Positions 12,195-24,345 of a stretch of DNA of 64,000 nucleotides are shown here, in pieces (the first letter of the stretch is position 1; each line of letters starts with the position of its first letter). The position numbers and the translations under genes are program-made. Origin of the DNA: Mactra quadrangularis (taxonomy: Eukaryota; Mollusca; Bivalvia; Venerida; Mactridae); NCBI GenBank assembly GCA_025267735.1, contig CM046303.1, positions 40,561,380 to 40,625,379 on the forward strand, in the 5' to 3' direction. Below the pieces are notes generated by a model that was not told the origin of the DNA, ran no database searches, and worked only from the letters and a program-made list of their open reading frames with translations.

Positions 12195-13842
12195 ACTTTG
12201 CCACAGAATGTTGTTTTGTTGTAAAATTTTTGTAAAATAATAATCATAGTGCAATGAATGAAAGAAATTAGTTTTATAATGATTAACACATTGATAGTCA
12301 CTTAGTTTACAATTTCACTTCAATATTATTTGAATTAATTTTTGTTTTAATCAATCCCAATTTGTGAAATTAGTTAGCATCAAATACATTAATCTTTATC
12401 AATTAACTTATAATTTACATTTAAGAGCTTTCTGACATTTTACAGCAAAAGAGGTCCCAAGACCATTAGCTTTATAGAATAAAATGATTAATGACATTAA
12501 AATTTATTTCCAATGTTGTAATATAAATGACTACGCAATCGGAAATAAATTAAAATTTATTATTTAATCAAAAAGCAAGATCCAAGTTCAAACTTATCAA
12601 TAACATCTAAAAATCTATATTAAATGGTATAGTTAATGTAATTATCAAAGAACATTCTTAGGTTACCAAAATTAACTATAAATCTAAAACATACCTATAA
12701 TGGTATGAAATAATACTTTAATGTGTCAAAGGTGTAGCAAGTAGTTGAAGACAACTTTAAAGACTCCTGCCCTTCAATGACACACTAGAGTACCATTCAA
12801 ATGTATAGTGTAATGATCTAGAGTCATGGTAACTTGGCAACCAAAGTATATACTTAAATAATACCTATAATGGTAGGAATATAGATTCTTATATGACATT
12901 GATATTAACAGGGGAGACAACTCTAACATTTGCTATATAATGCCATCAATTGCTAAAATGTATACAAAATCAGCTAAAGGATAAGAAATGCACTTTACAG
13001 AGGCAATAACTACATGTTTCAACATATTTAGCACCATGTAAGTTTTAATTCTTAAATATAAAGTATTACATACTGAATACATAACAGAATTTATGTAGTA
13101 GAAAAAATTAAGTTCCATAAAAGTAATGGTTATGTATTACAAAGAGTTTTTACAATATTCATTATTGTTAACTTTACTGACATTTTTATCACTGGCACTC
13201 TTCCACAAGAGGATACAAACCAGACTTTTTTTCATTATATAACAGTGGTCATTTCCTCTCTTATAATCTTTTTAAAATCATGCAGTTTTCCCACATTTTA
13301 GAGTTTATATTGGATTATTCTTTCCCTATCAATGAAATTGTGATAAAATTTCCCAAAATGTTCTACATAAAAAGGCTTCAGGCCCATTCCCCAAATACTG
13401 ATAAAAATCCTTGCAAACGCTCATAAAATGTTAATCCTTGATTCCACAAGGATATACTTTCCAATCCAATTCATTTTAAATGATAAGATAAATAAATACA
13501 AAATTAAGAGAATCTGGATTCAAACAACTACCCTTAGTTTATCTTTGTTCAAGTATCACACTATTGAGGCTACTGAAAATATTCATTTAAATATAATCAA
13601 AGAATATTTTATCTGTACACTGATTAATTGTAAAAAGTTCACAGAGATAGCAGAGCAAAGCATACAATTGTTTACAAGTATACATTGAGGGCAAGTTCAA
13701 CCATATCATTATCTTGCAATATTATTTAATACTTGATGTCATATACCTCGAAGTTAATGTAATTGCTATCATTTCACTTCAATACAATTTTCAGTAAACT
13801 CTGCATTTCAAACATATCTAACCAAAAGCTTATACTTTCACT
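12195..13842. other. Spacer between duplication copies
   Basis: AT-rich DNA without a recognisable gene, tRNA or transposon end. Two short phrases, 'acctataatggta', recur near 12695 and 12862. Open frames here are short and show no domain. Confidence 0.6.
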
Positions 13843-14824
13843 ATTACAAATCAAAGTACTGATAGCACTGATAGGACAGTGCAACTAAAATTGTAAAAAA
13901 TTCATATTGATGCTACACTCTAGTATAACACTTTAAAATCTTAAAAAGTGTGCAGATTTTTGTAGATGATAACAAATTTATAGTCTGCTTCAGTCTATTT
14001 TTAGTAAAAGAATTGCGCTTAGGGTGCTTATTCTCAAGGACTACCATTATTATGTAATCCAAATGAGATTTCGCAGTAGGTTAGACTGGCTTTGTTTTGT
14101 TTGTAAGAGTGGATAAAATGGTAAGAAACTAAATTCTAACTCGATAAAAAACATACAAAGATCTCATGGAGATGAATTGTCAATTCAAGATGCAAATTAA
14201 TAGATTTAAACATAATTCTTACAAAAAAAGACTATTATACCCAGAAAACTGAGAATTCAAAAGATCTTTTTATTAAAAAGTCCTTTAAAAAGAAGATAAA
14301 ATTAAGTTGGTGTTTTGCAGCTAGCTAACCGAAAGGAGAGGGTGAGGGAGCACATTGTAGCTTGCAAAGCATGAGAATTCATAGAGCTGATTAAAGTTGT
14401 AGGTTAAAGTACCAGGTTAGATGATTATGTCATTTAGATTACTATAATGTTATAGCTAAGTCCATAGCACACAAGTCTACTGATTGAGGGGTTGAGAGTT
14501 TGATACCTGGGCCATTCTCCCTCCAACAACTGATTCTAAATCATAAAGGTCATTTGTCAGTCACTTTTGAAACATATTAATTGTACTTACATATTACATG
14601 CTGTCGCGTTAAACTAAAACAATCACAGTAAAGACTTAACAGAAAACTTAATGATTCCTAGACAAAACTTATCAAGCATTTTAACAAAACTGATCAATTA
14701 ACCAAAAAGTCTTAAAACAAGCACCTTATATCAATGATAAAATAAACAATTAAAAGTACATGTACCTTTTCTGATGTCAATGAACTGTGAACTGATGTAA
14801 TTCTTCATTGATAAGTATTATTAG

Positions 14825-15115
14825 TTACACAGTCACTTACTGACCGGATACGGTGTGATACCGGGTCAGTAAATTAATATTGGGTGAGAGCGTATCACAC
14901 CGTATCCGGTCAGTAACTGACTGCGTAACGAATTTATCTTACCGAGTACCCCCATCTGAAAGAAAAATAAGGTTTCGTCAGCGCTATCATTTATAAATTT
15001 TGTTACTGACAGGATATTAGAATCTACTGACCTAATATGGGATAATACATGGTCAGCACGTGACCGCTCTCGGCCAATGAAAAACGAGTATTCTGTACGA
15101 GGTAAGATAAATAAC
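14825..15115. mobile_element. Insertion present only in duplication copy B, with large inverted repeat
   Basis: Copy A reads straight from 'cattgattagtaaatta' (10437) to 'ttggttatatac', whereas copy B is interrupted. The insert contains an inverted repeat: 14838-14861 and 14892-14915 are exact reverse complements (24 bp, core 'ctgaccggatacggtgtgat'), extendable to 32 bp with one mismatch. The exact ends and a target duplication are not clear. Confidence 0.6.
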
Positions 15116-16078
15116 CATATTATATTGGTTATATACAAACAATATGAGAAATACTACCAAAATATTTGTCTACAAACATACTTATCCCGATAATTCAATT
15201 ACTCTCTTGCCCAATAAAAGTAATTAAATCATTGAGGCAAACATATTTGAAGTCCAGTAAGTTGAAAGGCTACCAACATACTGGTCAATGAACATACTCT
15301 TCCGGATGAATAAGTTACTCTCTTGGGCAGTAAAAGTAATTTAATCATCAGAAAAAATACATTCAAAGTCCAGTATGCTGACATGCTACCAACCTTTTGG
15401 TCTTCTTACATAATCATCTCAATAATTCAATTACTCTCTTGCACAGAGGAAGTAACTAAATCATCGCAACAAATATATTTGAAGTCCAGTATGCTGATAG
15501 GCTAACAAAATACCAGTCAATGAACATATATTCATCAGCTAACTAAATTACTCTCTTGCGCAGTGAAAGTAATTTAATCATCAAGACAAATATATTCAAA
15601 GACCGGTATGCTGATAACAAAATTTCTTTATCAATCAGTATACACCAATACACAATGGGTTATACACCAATCTATAGAAACATGCATTTCTCCTGACAAC
15701 TGCTTATCATGATTTAAAATTAGAAGTAGGAGGGAGAATGGCCATAGAATAAATATTTCATGACCAAACTCACTGAAAGTATGCCTGACTCAGGAATTGA
15801 ACCTATGACACCCCAATCAGTAGACTTAATTCAATCAAAGGATTAAATTATTACTGTCACTAAAAACCAAAATATCATCCTGATCTTAATTTAATAAAGT
15901 ATTGTCCTCGAGTTTATGTACCTATAAGAGCTAAATATAATATATCATGATGCACAACAGCAAATCAGTACAATGTACTTATCATCTGACCATTTCCTAA
16001 TAGCTTTGTGTTCATATATGTCATTTTGTTCTGTTTCTATATGCTATTTATCAAATACATCTTTGCTAGCTGCGATGT

Positions 16079-16192
16079 GACCCCCTCCTATCCCCTGTTC
16101 CCCCATTTAGTCACCTCTTACGACATGCAAGGGGGAGACAGTGGTCCTATTCTATTAGAGCCCCGAAACCACACGGGGCTTAGGTATCCTTT
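16079..16192. repeat. Hairpin-rich conserved segment (copy B)
   Basis: Paralogue of 11697-11810, with both hairpins preserved ('gccccgaaaccacacggggc') and only a few substitutions. Confidence 0.6.
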
Positions 16193-16742
16193 GCTTACTT
16201 GCCACAACTACCTTAATATTAAATTCATACATCATACAGTGTACAGTAGTTTAACACTAATCAAATCTGAATTCAAAAACTTTTGAAAGCAGTAAGGCAG
16301 TGCCCTTGTTGCTTTAAAAGTCTAATGCAAATCAACACACAACTGTTAAAGAATTTGATTTAAGGTAGAACTCCTCTAATACTTAACAAGGTTTATTACC
16401 ACAGAATTTTTCTAGAAAAATGTTATCTAACCAAGTATTTCTTACATAAATTTTTACCAAGTCAGATCTTCAAACTATATTAGATATTATTTTGTATGAA
16501 CAAATTAAAAATTATACAATTTTTCATATCCAAGGGAGATAATAACTAACTTTCATAAAAAAATTCATAATATATATATATTAATAAGCAAGGCAGTGAC
16601 GACAATTAAATGCCGTCCCGGCACAAGAAAATGTATATAAAAACAAAATCACTAATCTGTGATATAACTTTATATTTAAAATCAAATTAAATTTAGTGGC
16701 ATCATCAATTTTATTTTTTCGTTTATATATATATATATATAT

Positions 16743-17401
16743 ATGTTTAAATCCTAGGGCTTCCAAATGATAATACCGGTAATACAGTGTGATAGCAGGA
16801 AACATTCTCTTTTATCATATTGTACATCTTCAATAGTCTTCTGCGCTATGTGAGCGGAAGGCGAAAGAGCGAAAATACAATCATGCGACAGATGAATCTG
16901 TCGTATCTTTGTCCCGCGAGGCGCCACACGAAAACACAATCATACGACAAATGTCTGTTTGTCGTATCATCGTCCCGCGGGTTGTGAGACGAAAACACAA
17001 AGATGCTACAAAATAAAGGCAATAACACGACACGAAAATGTGTTGTATCTTTGTAAAAGTTTTGTCGTAAAAATACATTGTTGCATTGTGCTTTTACAGG
17101 CGAAAACACGACAAATGATTAAAATGTCGTATGATTGTGTTTTTGCATGGCGCCTCGCGGGACGATGATACGACAAAAAGACCATTTTGTCGTACTTTCG
17201 TGATTTCGTGTGGCGCCCCGCGGGACAACAATGCGACATGGCATAAATCAGCCACCATACACTCATAGATAGACTGTATGAAGGTTGATTCAAACAAAGT
17301 AACATCAGGCAATTTTATGAAACAAATCATAAAAGAGAATGTTTCCTGCTATCACACTGTATTACCGGTATTATCATTTGGAAGCCCTAGGATTTAAACA
17401 T
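16743..17401. mobile_element. Foldback/MITE element, ~73-bp perfect terminal inverted repeats
   Basis: The left end 'atgtttaaatcctagggctt' through 'aacattctcttttat' is the exact reverse complement of the right end finishing 'aagccctaggatttaaacat'. The interior is made of ~60-bp modules containing palindromes such as 'atacgacaaa...tttgtcgtat' and 'gtcccgcgaggcgccacacg'; modules in the right half are inverted relative to the left half. No transposase frame is present, so the element is non-autonomous. It is bordered on the left by a (TA)n run at 16725-16743. Confidence 0.85.
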
Positions 17402-19210
17402 TTTCAGCAAGAGGTTCACTCTCTTTTTCAAGAGCATTCAGTCAAAGAGTCAAATCATCATTATTTCATGTAACTAGGCTCTCATTACTATCAATTGTAA
17501 ATATTATAACAACTCAACATGCTCAAATATGTAGATGTAAACTCAATGTAAAGTTTTGAATTTATGAGAAAAAACTCACAAACATTATCTTATTTATAGA
17601 TGTAACCATTTAACATGGCCAGTACTTAGTAAATTTAGATCATCCATATTACAGCCACTTGCATGTAGTCTATTTGACTACAGAGTAAGTGTTCAACCGC
17701 AGTATAGTCCAACAATATTAATCTGAGTTTAATCAGGTAGTTGTAATAAATGCGCACTTAGCTTACTACAAAAGCCCAATGGTGTCACATAAAAATAAAA
17801 TGATGCTATGTCATAATAAGAGAAAAGTGGAATGATGATAATAATAATAATAAAGATTACAATAATAAAGAATTTATTTAACGATCAAGGCAACACATTT
17901 AGATAAATCCTATCTTACATGTGGACCTCTGATAATAATGAGATTACATGACTTTCCGTAGTTTTAATTTTACATACATAAGTTTTACATACATTATATA
18001 CATGATATTCTATCTATGCTTAAAATAAACATTAAGAAAGTACACTTTCATGTATCAGTATCACTATCATCATCATCACCATTTTCATCATTAAAATTAA
18101 CAACAACCTTATCAAAATGATAACAGAATAAATATCTCACTATTACAATTAAGTTACCTTATCATTACAAATTAATTTTCTCATTATGACACCATATCAT
18201 CATTTTATTTTTATTTTCAAAGTGCGACTGAAGTCTTTCAATATCAAAGTGTCATTTTAAACATGTATGTACAAACAATATAAAGTTGATACAGAGTTGT
18301 TATCATGATCCAATAAACGTTCCAATAATTCCTAATATGATGACAAGTCAAAAATAGATAAGTAATTCAGTGAAATGAAATTGTGGCCACAAAGTTCAAG
18401 CTCAGATTAATATTGTTGGACAGTTCAATATTACAAACTTCTGACAGCTTAAAATCATTGAAACACCACCAGTCTTTCTCAGATACTTTCAGAGTACACC
18501 ATTTATCCCCTCTTCCCATCATAAGACAACCCACCCATCCCATGTATACAACCCTTTCTTCCCCCTTTCACATCCCCTCCTCATTCAATTCTAATATTCC
18601 ACTGACATTTTTTTTTGGATCTCAGCCTTTTAGATTTGCCAGCCTACAAGATACAAGAATATTACATATGGCCCCTCTGATCAGACGACACTCCTCCCAA
18701 CCATGCTTAGTGACATCAACGGTACTGCAGGGCTTGGTGCTCCCCAACCGCCAGTATATCCAGTTTCCACAAACCTTGCATCCTCATAATCTCTCCCATG
18801 ATTCAAGACTTAAGAAGTTCAGACTTGCTTATCTCAACAAGAACATTATTCTAGAATGTATTTTCGTCAGACAATACCCTGAACTCAAATACATTGTATA
18901 TGTGTCTTTCAAACAAGTACAAACAAAGGTATTACACATTTTTGTCAAAAGTCACAAAAAAAACTAATAAATTCCATATATTTTTGTAACTAAATATTTT
19001 TTTTGTTATGTTAAAAGTGTGTTTGTACTTAAATTGAAAAACCCATATACTTGAGATTGAGAATAATCAAGTGAAAAAAAGAATTTAAGATAGTAAAATA
19101 ATTGTTTTATATAAATATATATCATGCAAATTTCTTTAAGGATCCAAAATTAAGTCTTTAAAAAAGTATCAAGGAAAATTTAGAAAACATTACAATTTTT
19201 GTAGAGTTGA
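17402..19210. other. Intergenic AT-rich region
   Basis: No gene supported. It contains an (ATA)n microsatellite near 17837 and a TCATCA-rich patch near 18065. The 194-codon plus-strand frame at 18383-18967 has no recognisable domain and a composition like its flanks. Confidence 0.5.
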
Positions 19211-19211
19211 T

Positions 19212-19300
19212 TGATATTGATTAAAGGGAGATTATTACAGTACATAACTACAATCTAAATTAATAGTATATACTGAATTATCTCCCTTTAATCAATATCT
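19212..19300. repeat. Short foldback (~30-bp arms)
   Basis: 'gatattgattaaagggagat' at about 19212 is mirrored by 'atctccctttaatcaatatc' at about 19279, with imperfect extension inward ('tattacagta' against 'tactgaatta'). It is about 88 bp long and typical of a mini-MITE or hairpin. Confidence 0.75.
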
Positions 19301-22117
19301 ACTATTCCTAACCATCTTGATTTTAAAACAACAAGTTTTAACATTGCACATCCTAATTTCAAAACCCTAAAATTGTATTAAAACTTTTTTAATGAAAGTA
19401 CAGTGAAATTATATAAATTAAATAAATTGTTTAATTAAATTCTAGAATAATCCTCTTGTTGAGATGAAACTAACAGATAGAAAAAATACCTTACCAAAGA
19501 TAAATTCCCCATTAAATTATGTATAAAATATCCCTAAATTATGCTTACTTTTAAGAATACTGCAAAACATACACATCCAAAATTAACTTTACAATTTTCA
19601 ATAAATATTGCAGAATTTGAAAATGGAATCACCAACCATCTGTGCTATTTATCCTGAGACAAGTTCTGCTCATAGAAATCTTATACAGATTGTATAAGAT
19701 TATTTAAGAGACACTTTATTTCAAAACTTTAAAAAAAATCTATCCAGGGAAAAAAGCAAATTATTCCACCGAAACACAGCAATATAAAATAAAATAAAAT
19801 TCTTATCTTTTATCATCTCTTCATTTTTCATCTGTTCAATGTTCAATCTCAGCTTGATTCATTGATAATGTCTTCTCATTCCATATGTTTATGGATACAG
19901 TCCACAGTAAACAACATCAACATTTGTCAACATCTTCTGGTAATTATCCTACAAACATAAACATATCATAATATATTTATACAAACAAGTTATATTGCTA
20001 CACAATTTCTGATGGTTTGTTTTTCTCTGAACTGGTTTTGTTGTCATGGCAATACCAGCCATGAAAAGTCTCAGAAAAAAATACAAATTTACAAATGAAT
20101 TAATTCATTGTTACAGTCTATTGTATACCAGAATGTGTTTCCTTTAAACATACCAGTTTTAAATCTATGGACTTTATGCAGTTTTGTACTCAAGCTATAT
20201 ATCTAACATGGTATAAAGCTTTAAACTAAATTATTGTTGCATTAATGTTTTTTTTCCATTTAGTATTATGGAACACTGAGTTTGTCTATAGACAGACTTC
20301 CTAGGATCATTTTTGTTAGGAACTTAGCAGGGGTGTGAAATTCCTAGGTTTTTTTTGTCCTATCTTAGTGATAACTTAAAATATACTGTTGGGGGTCAAG
20401 ATGCACTTGGTCAGAAGTTCAATATTCAAAAAGACATATTGAGAAATATGATATTAAATACATACTATAAGTAACAAGTAAAAAATTGCTGCTAATTGCA
20501 GCAAATTGATTGTCACGGCAAACAAAAAAAGAATTATAAAGTATAATCTAAAGGTAACTCAAAAAGCATTATATTGAATTGTCATGTTAAGGTTTTTCAG
20601 TAATAAAAAGGTAACTTGTTATAAAACGTTTTCCTGTTCATATGTATTATTTTCGTTCCAAGAGCCTAGTAAGATTCTCGATACAAGTTAGATCGAGAAT
20701 CTTGATAACCTTGGGGTACGAGAATGGTCTGGATCTAGACACCATCTTTATGCCGACAGGATGTTTGATTTCAGTTGGATTTATTTCCAGTAATTCATAT
20801 TTGCATGGCGCTTAAAAAGATCGGCAAAAGGGAAAACGTAGTCTTTCAGAACAGAAGCTATTTACATGACTTATCGCTTCTGTTCAGTCAAGTACTCCTT
20901 ACATTGCGGTTCTGTCCTTACCAATCCGTGTGACTATTGGTTCCCAAAAGTGATCTGTATAATAAGGGACGATCGTTGGTCTCAGGCCAAAATGAAAATC
21001 AAAGTACATAAAAAGAGGCCTTTTAACCGCAACAGCTACTTCCCAAGAACAAAACATGACGTAACCGGTTTCAGACGTAAAGGTGCATCATAATTATCAT
21101 TAGAAAGTTCGTCCACAGATTAGCCCATACTGAACTGTCCAGAAGCAGTAGGATGTAGATTTGCTATACAAAATATTTTATCTTTACAACTGCTCGATCT
21201 ATAACCTGGTCCGTAACTCTTACGCTCTTGAAATTAACTGGTCCGCTACACTTAATCATAGTTTGAAAAGATCGTCAATTTATCTCAATTAAAGTAAGAA
21301 TTAAAAGTCAATGTTACACGATTAGGCTTCTTTATTTATACAGTCCGCTAAAAAGGACAAAAAGGTATATCATTAAAATATTACATTTGAATCCTATTAA
21401 AATTGTTTTCAAATGATCATGTCTCTGATAGTTGAAATATATAATATTTACAACAATATGTAATGAATCAATCGACGATTCTTTTTATAGTTGAAATCTG
21501 CAAACTTATTTCTTAAAAAAATAATTTCGATATTAGTATTTATATATTTACATTTGAATAAATATTAATTGTAATTTCCCAAAACTCTATCAATCTTATC
21601 TTTTCAAATAAAATATTGGCAAATCTCAAATATATATCGACTATACACACATTATGATACGCATATTTGTTATACTGTATCCGAATACTAAACTGGTCCG
21701 CTGGTCCGGTTGGTCCGCAAATTATACCTACCCATTTTCATGTGAGTCGAAAGGATTTGCGGAAATGTGTTGATGTTAAACGCTGATTTTTCGTTTGTTG
21801 CACTGTTGATAGAAATATTGTTAATGGTTTCCACCAAAAATGCTTTTTCTATGTAACTTTTAACGGGAATGCGCTGTACTATAACTGCATTAAGAAAGCA
21901 ATAAATTTGTCGGCAATAGAAATCGAAAGGATTTATGTCATGTGACTTTTGCCCATTGCTATCAAAATATACCAATCACAATATCATGGCGTTGAGACAC
22001 CGTGAAATAAATGATATTGACAATATAATAAAGTGTAGTCTACTGTTGACTTTGGGTTAAACGCTGTAGCAACACATTGTATGGGTCACATAATGGTGGT
22101 CAGTCAACCCACTCACT
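19301..22117. other. Intergenic AT-rich region
   Basis: Nothing recognised as a gene. A 12-bp perfect inverted repeat ('aagattctcgat' / 'atcgagaatctt', 9-nt loop) sits at 20671-20703. A slightly GC-richer patch at 20640-21090 carries a 75-codon frame without known similarity. Confidence 0.45.
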
Positions 22118-22334
22118 GTTCATGGAAAGGCTAAATCTCTGGATTTAGCTGATAACCAACTACTAAGCACATACTTTTGTCAGTGACTGACAACTGCCCT
22201 ACATAATTAAGAATCATTGGTAGGAAGGAGAATGGCCAATGAAATAATTTCATGACCAAGCTCCGGGGAATCAAACCCATGATCTCTAGATCAGTAGACT
22301 TGCCTGCTTCCAACTGAGCTAGCTGGACAGCCTT
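22118..22334 (-). mobile_element. tRNA-headed SINE with 3' hairpin
   Basis: On the minus strand the head reads 'tagctcagttgg' (A box) and 'gggtttgattcc' (B box). It is followed by a body 'ggccattctccttcctacca', 'agttgtcagtcactgac' and a tail containing the near-palindrome 'gctaaatccagagatttagc'. The same tail hairpin occurs at 41003-41024 beside another copy. The rest of 22335-24345 has no supported gene. Confidence 0.75.
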
Positions 22335-24345
22335 CAACTTTTCTAAATCTATCAGAATCCTATAGGATCATTTTAAAAGACGTAAAGCAGAGTCAAAAGC
22401 ACTTCACAATTACATAATTTATGAATAAATGATAAAAAGATATGTCAAGTTAAAAATTTGACTAAAATTAAAAAAATAATAACAAACTGTTCTTGAGTTA
22501 TATTTTCATACAGATAGGTAAAAAAGAAACATATATACAGTAGCTAAACAGTTGCAGACCCAAAGTGTTGTAAGAGGGTTCTAGGCAATAATTTATTCAA
22601 GGGTCCTGGGTCCATAGATGTATCAACATTATTGCATGTACTTTGAAAGAGCATTGTAAAGTGACATACAAACTCAATTTGATCTGATAGTATGATAATG
22701 TTGAAAATTTATCACAAGACCAATAAAAAAATAATCAAAGATAACCAAGAACATTTTACACTAACAAAGAGAAACAGTCTTAATGTAATGAATGGACAGA
22801 TTGGATAAAACAACTCTACTTACCAAGGTATGAATGATGATAAAAGTCATTAGTCATTTATTTGATAGACAACATACAGTATGAATCAACCATGAAGTTA
22901 CTGGTTCTATGCTTGGTAGATAAAATCAATCAACCATGAAGTCTGTGAGACATGAAATGAATAAATAAAACAAATAATTAGAATAATGCAAATATATAAT
23001 ATAATTTTAGCTACATGTACAATGACCACATTCATTCATTCAATAAATATTTCTTTTTGTATAGACTTGGTGAGTTCACTCAATGCTGTCTTGTCTAGAT
23101 TATATGTAGATGGGAAACTTATAAAAGTTTCACCATAAATCGAATCACAAATATATACATTGTCAATATATACAGTCAAAAATATTTGTAAACATACCAT
23201 GTCATTTGCATGGCAATTTCTACTCACTTGATCAAAGCAATTCAAAGTTTCCGTTTCGAAAATAAAAAGTACATATTAAAATTTGTCCATGTTATCTCCT
23301 GTATTAATTCCACAGTTGTTAAAATTGAAACCATTTTAAAGAAATAAATTCAAATAAAAAATCAAAATTCAAAATTTTCTTTCGTACCTCTATCAATATA
23401 TCCAAACAACTAACTAAGCAAGTGCGATTCTTGCCCGCCTAAATTTGAGTAAAAGACCATCCAATCAACACTGTTTTACGTCATGATAACGCCAAGATCA
23501 GCCAGGTGAAGCGATCATATGGAAAGCTACTCGGATAAATTCGTGAACTGGCGATCATATGCTGCACATTTGTCACCGAGGTGTGCCGAATCGGGTTTTT
23601 ACAACGCACGGGAAAGTTACGTTTCAGTCACTCAGAATGTATCTTTACCGTTCTTTTTCGAACAATAAAGTGTTTATATACGGGGATTACCTGACAATTA
23701 AACATTTGCCTACAGGGCACAAAACTAAAGGATTAAATCATCAATATATATGTACTTTCGATACATTTATGTATTCAATTTCGTTAAAGACATTAATATT
23801 CCCTTCCCCTCTTGGCAGTCGTTTTTTCTCCTTGAAAATATTATATTTTGTTGCGCAGTATATTTATTACAATCCGCTTTACCATAATGCTTTAAAAAGT
23901 ATAATTCGAGTAAATATTGAAAAAATGCACTATCATTATCTTGCTTTGTTCAACCTGAAATCAATGAGATCTGTTCTATTGTTCTGTTCTGTACTTCGCA
24001 CAGGAAAAGTTAAAGTCAAAATACTTCCTCTTGGCAGAGAGATGGTTAATCAAAGTATTGACAGTACTGATGGCACGGTTGCACTGAAATTGTGCATACA
24101 AGAATGGTACCCTGATATATATGCAACTATTCAGTAAATCTTAACATACTTGTATGGTACCATGCAATACTTGAACCCATCTAGCATACATGTTAATAAC
24201 GCTAAGTCCTAACATAGTGTAATGGTATCATGAAATCGTTCGCCTTTGTGTTTAACATATAGATCTAATGGTTATTAAGTTTAATTATTAATATGTTTCG
24301 TTATTATGCAAACTGTGTAACATATCTGGGCATATTCCCAATCAT

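Larger units (their letters stand above)
13843..16572 (+). repeat. Segmental duplication, copy B
   Basis: Direct paralogue of 8971-12194, shorter because it has one rather than six 81-bp units and several deletions, but with an extra ~290-bp insertion at about 14825-15115. The four-unit 115-bp array and the hairpin-rich segment are retained. No gene recognised. Confidence 0.9.

Noticed and set aside
18061..18140. Minus-strand acidic C-terminus (DENGDDDDSDTDT-stop)
   Set aside because: Comes from a TCATCA simple repeat; upstream frame closes quickly and no splice acceptor is convincing.
18383..18967. 194-codon plus-strand frame
   Set aside because: Ser/Pro/Leu-rich with no recognisable domain, composition like the flanks, no splice or promoter context.
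23559..24137. 192-codon frame upstream of the LINE as ORF1
   Set aside because: No coiled coil, RRM or zinc knuckle; its 3' part matches the repeat phrase 'aatcaaagtactga' also seen at 3167, 8977 and 13847.
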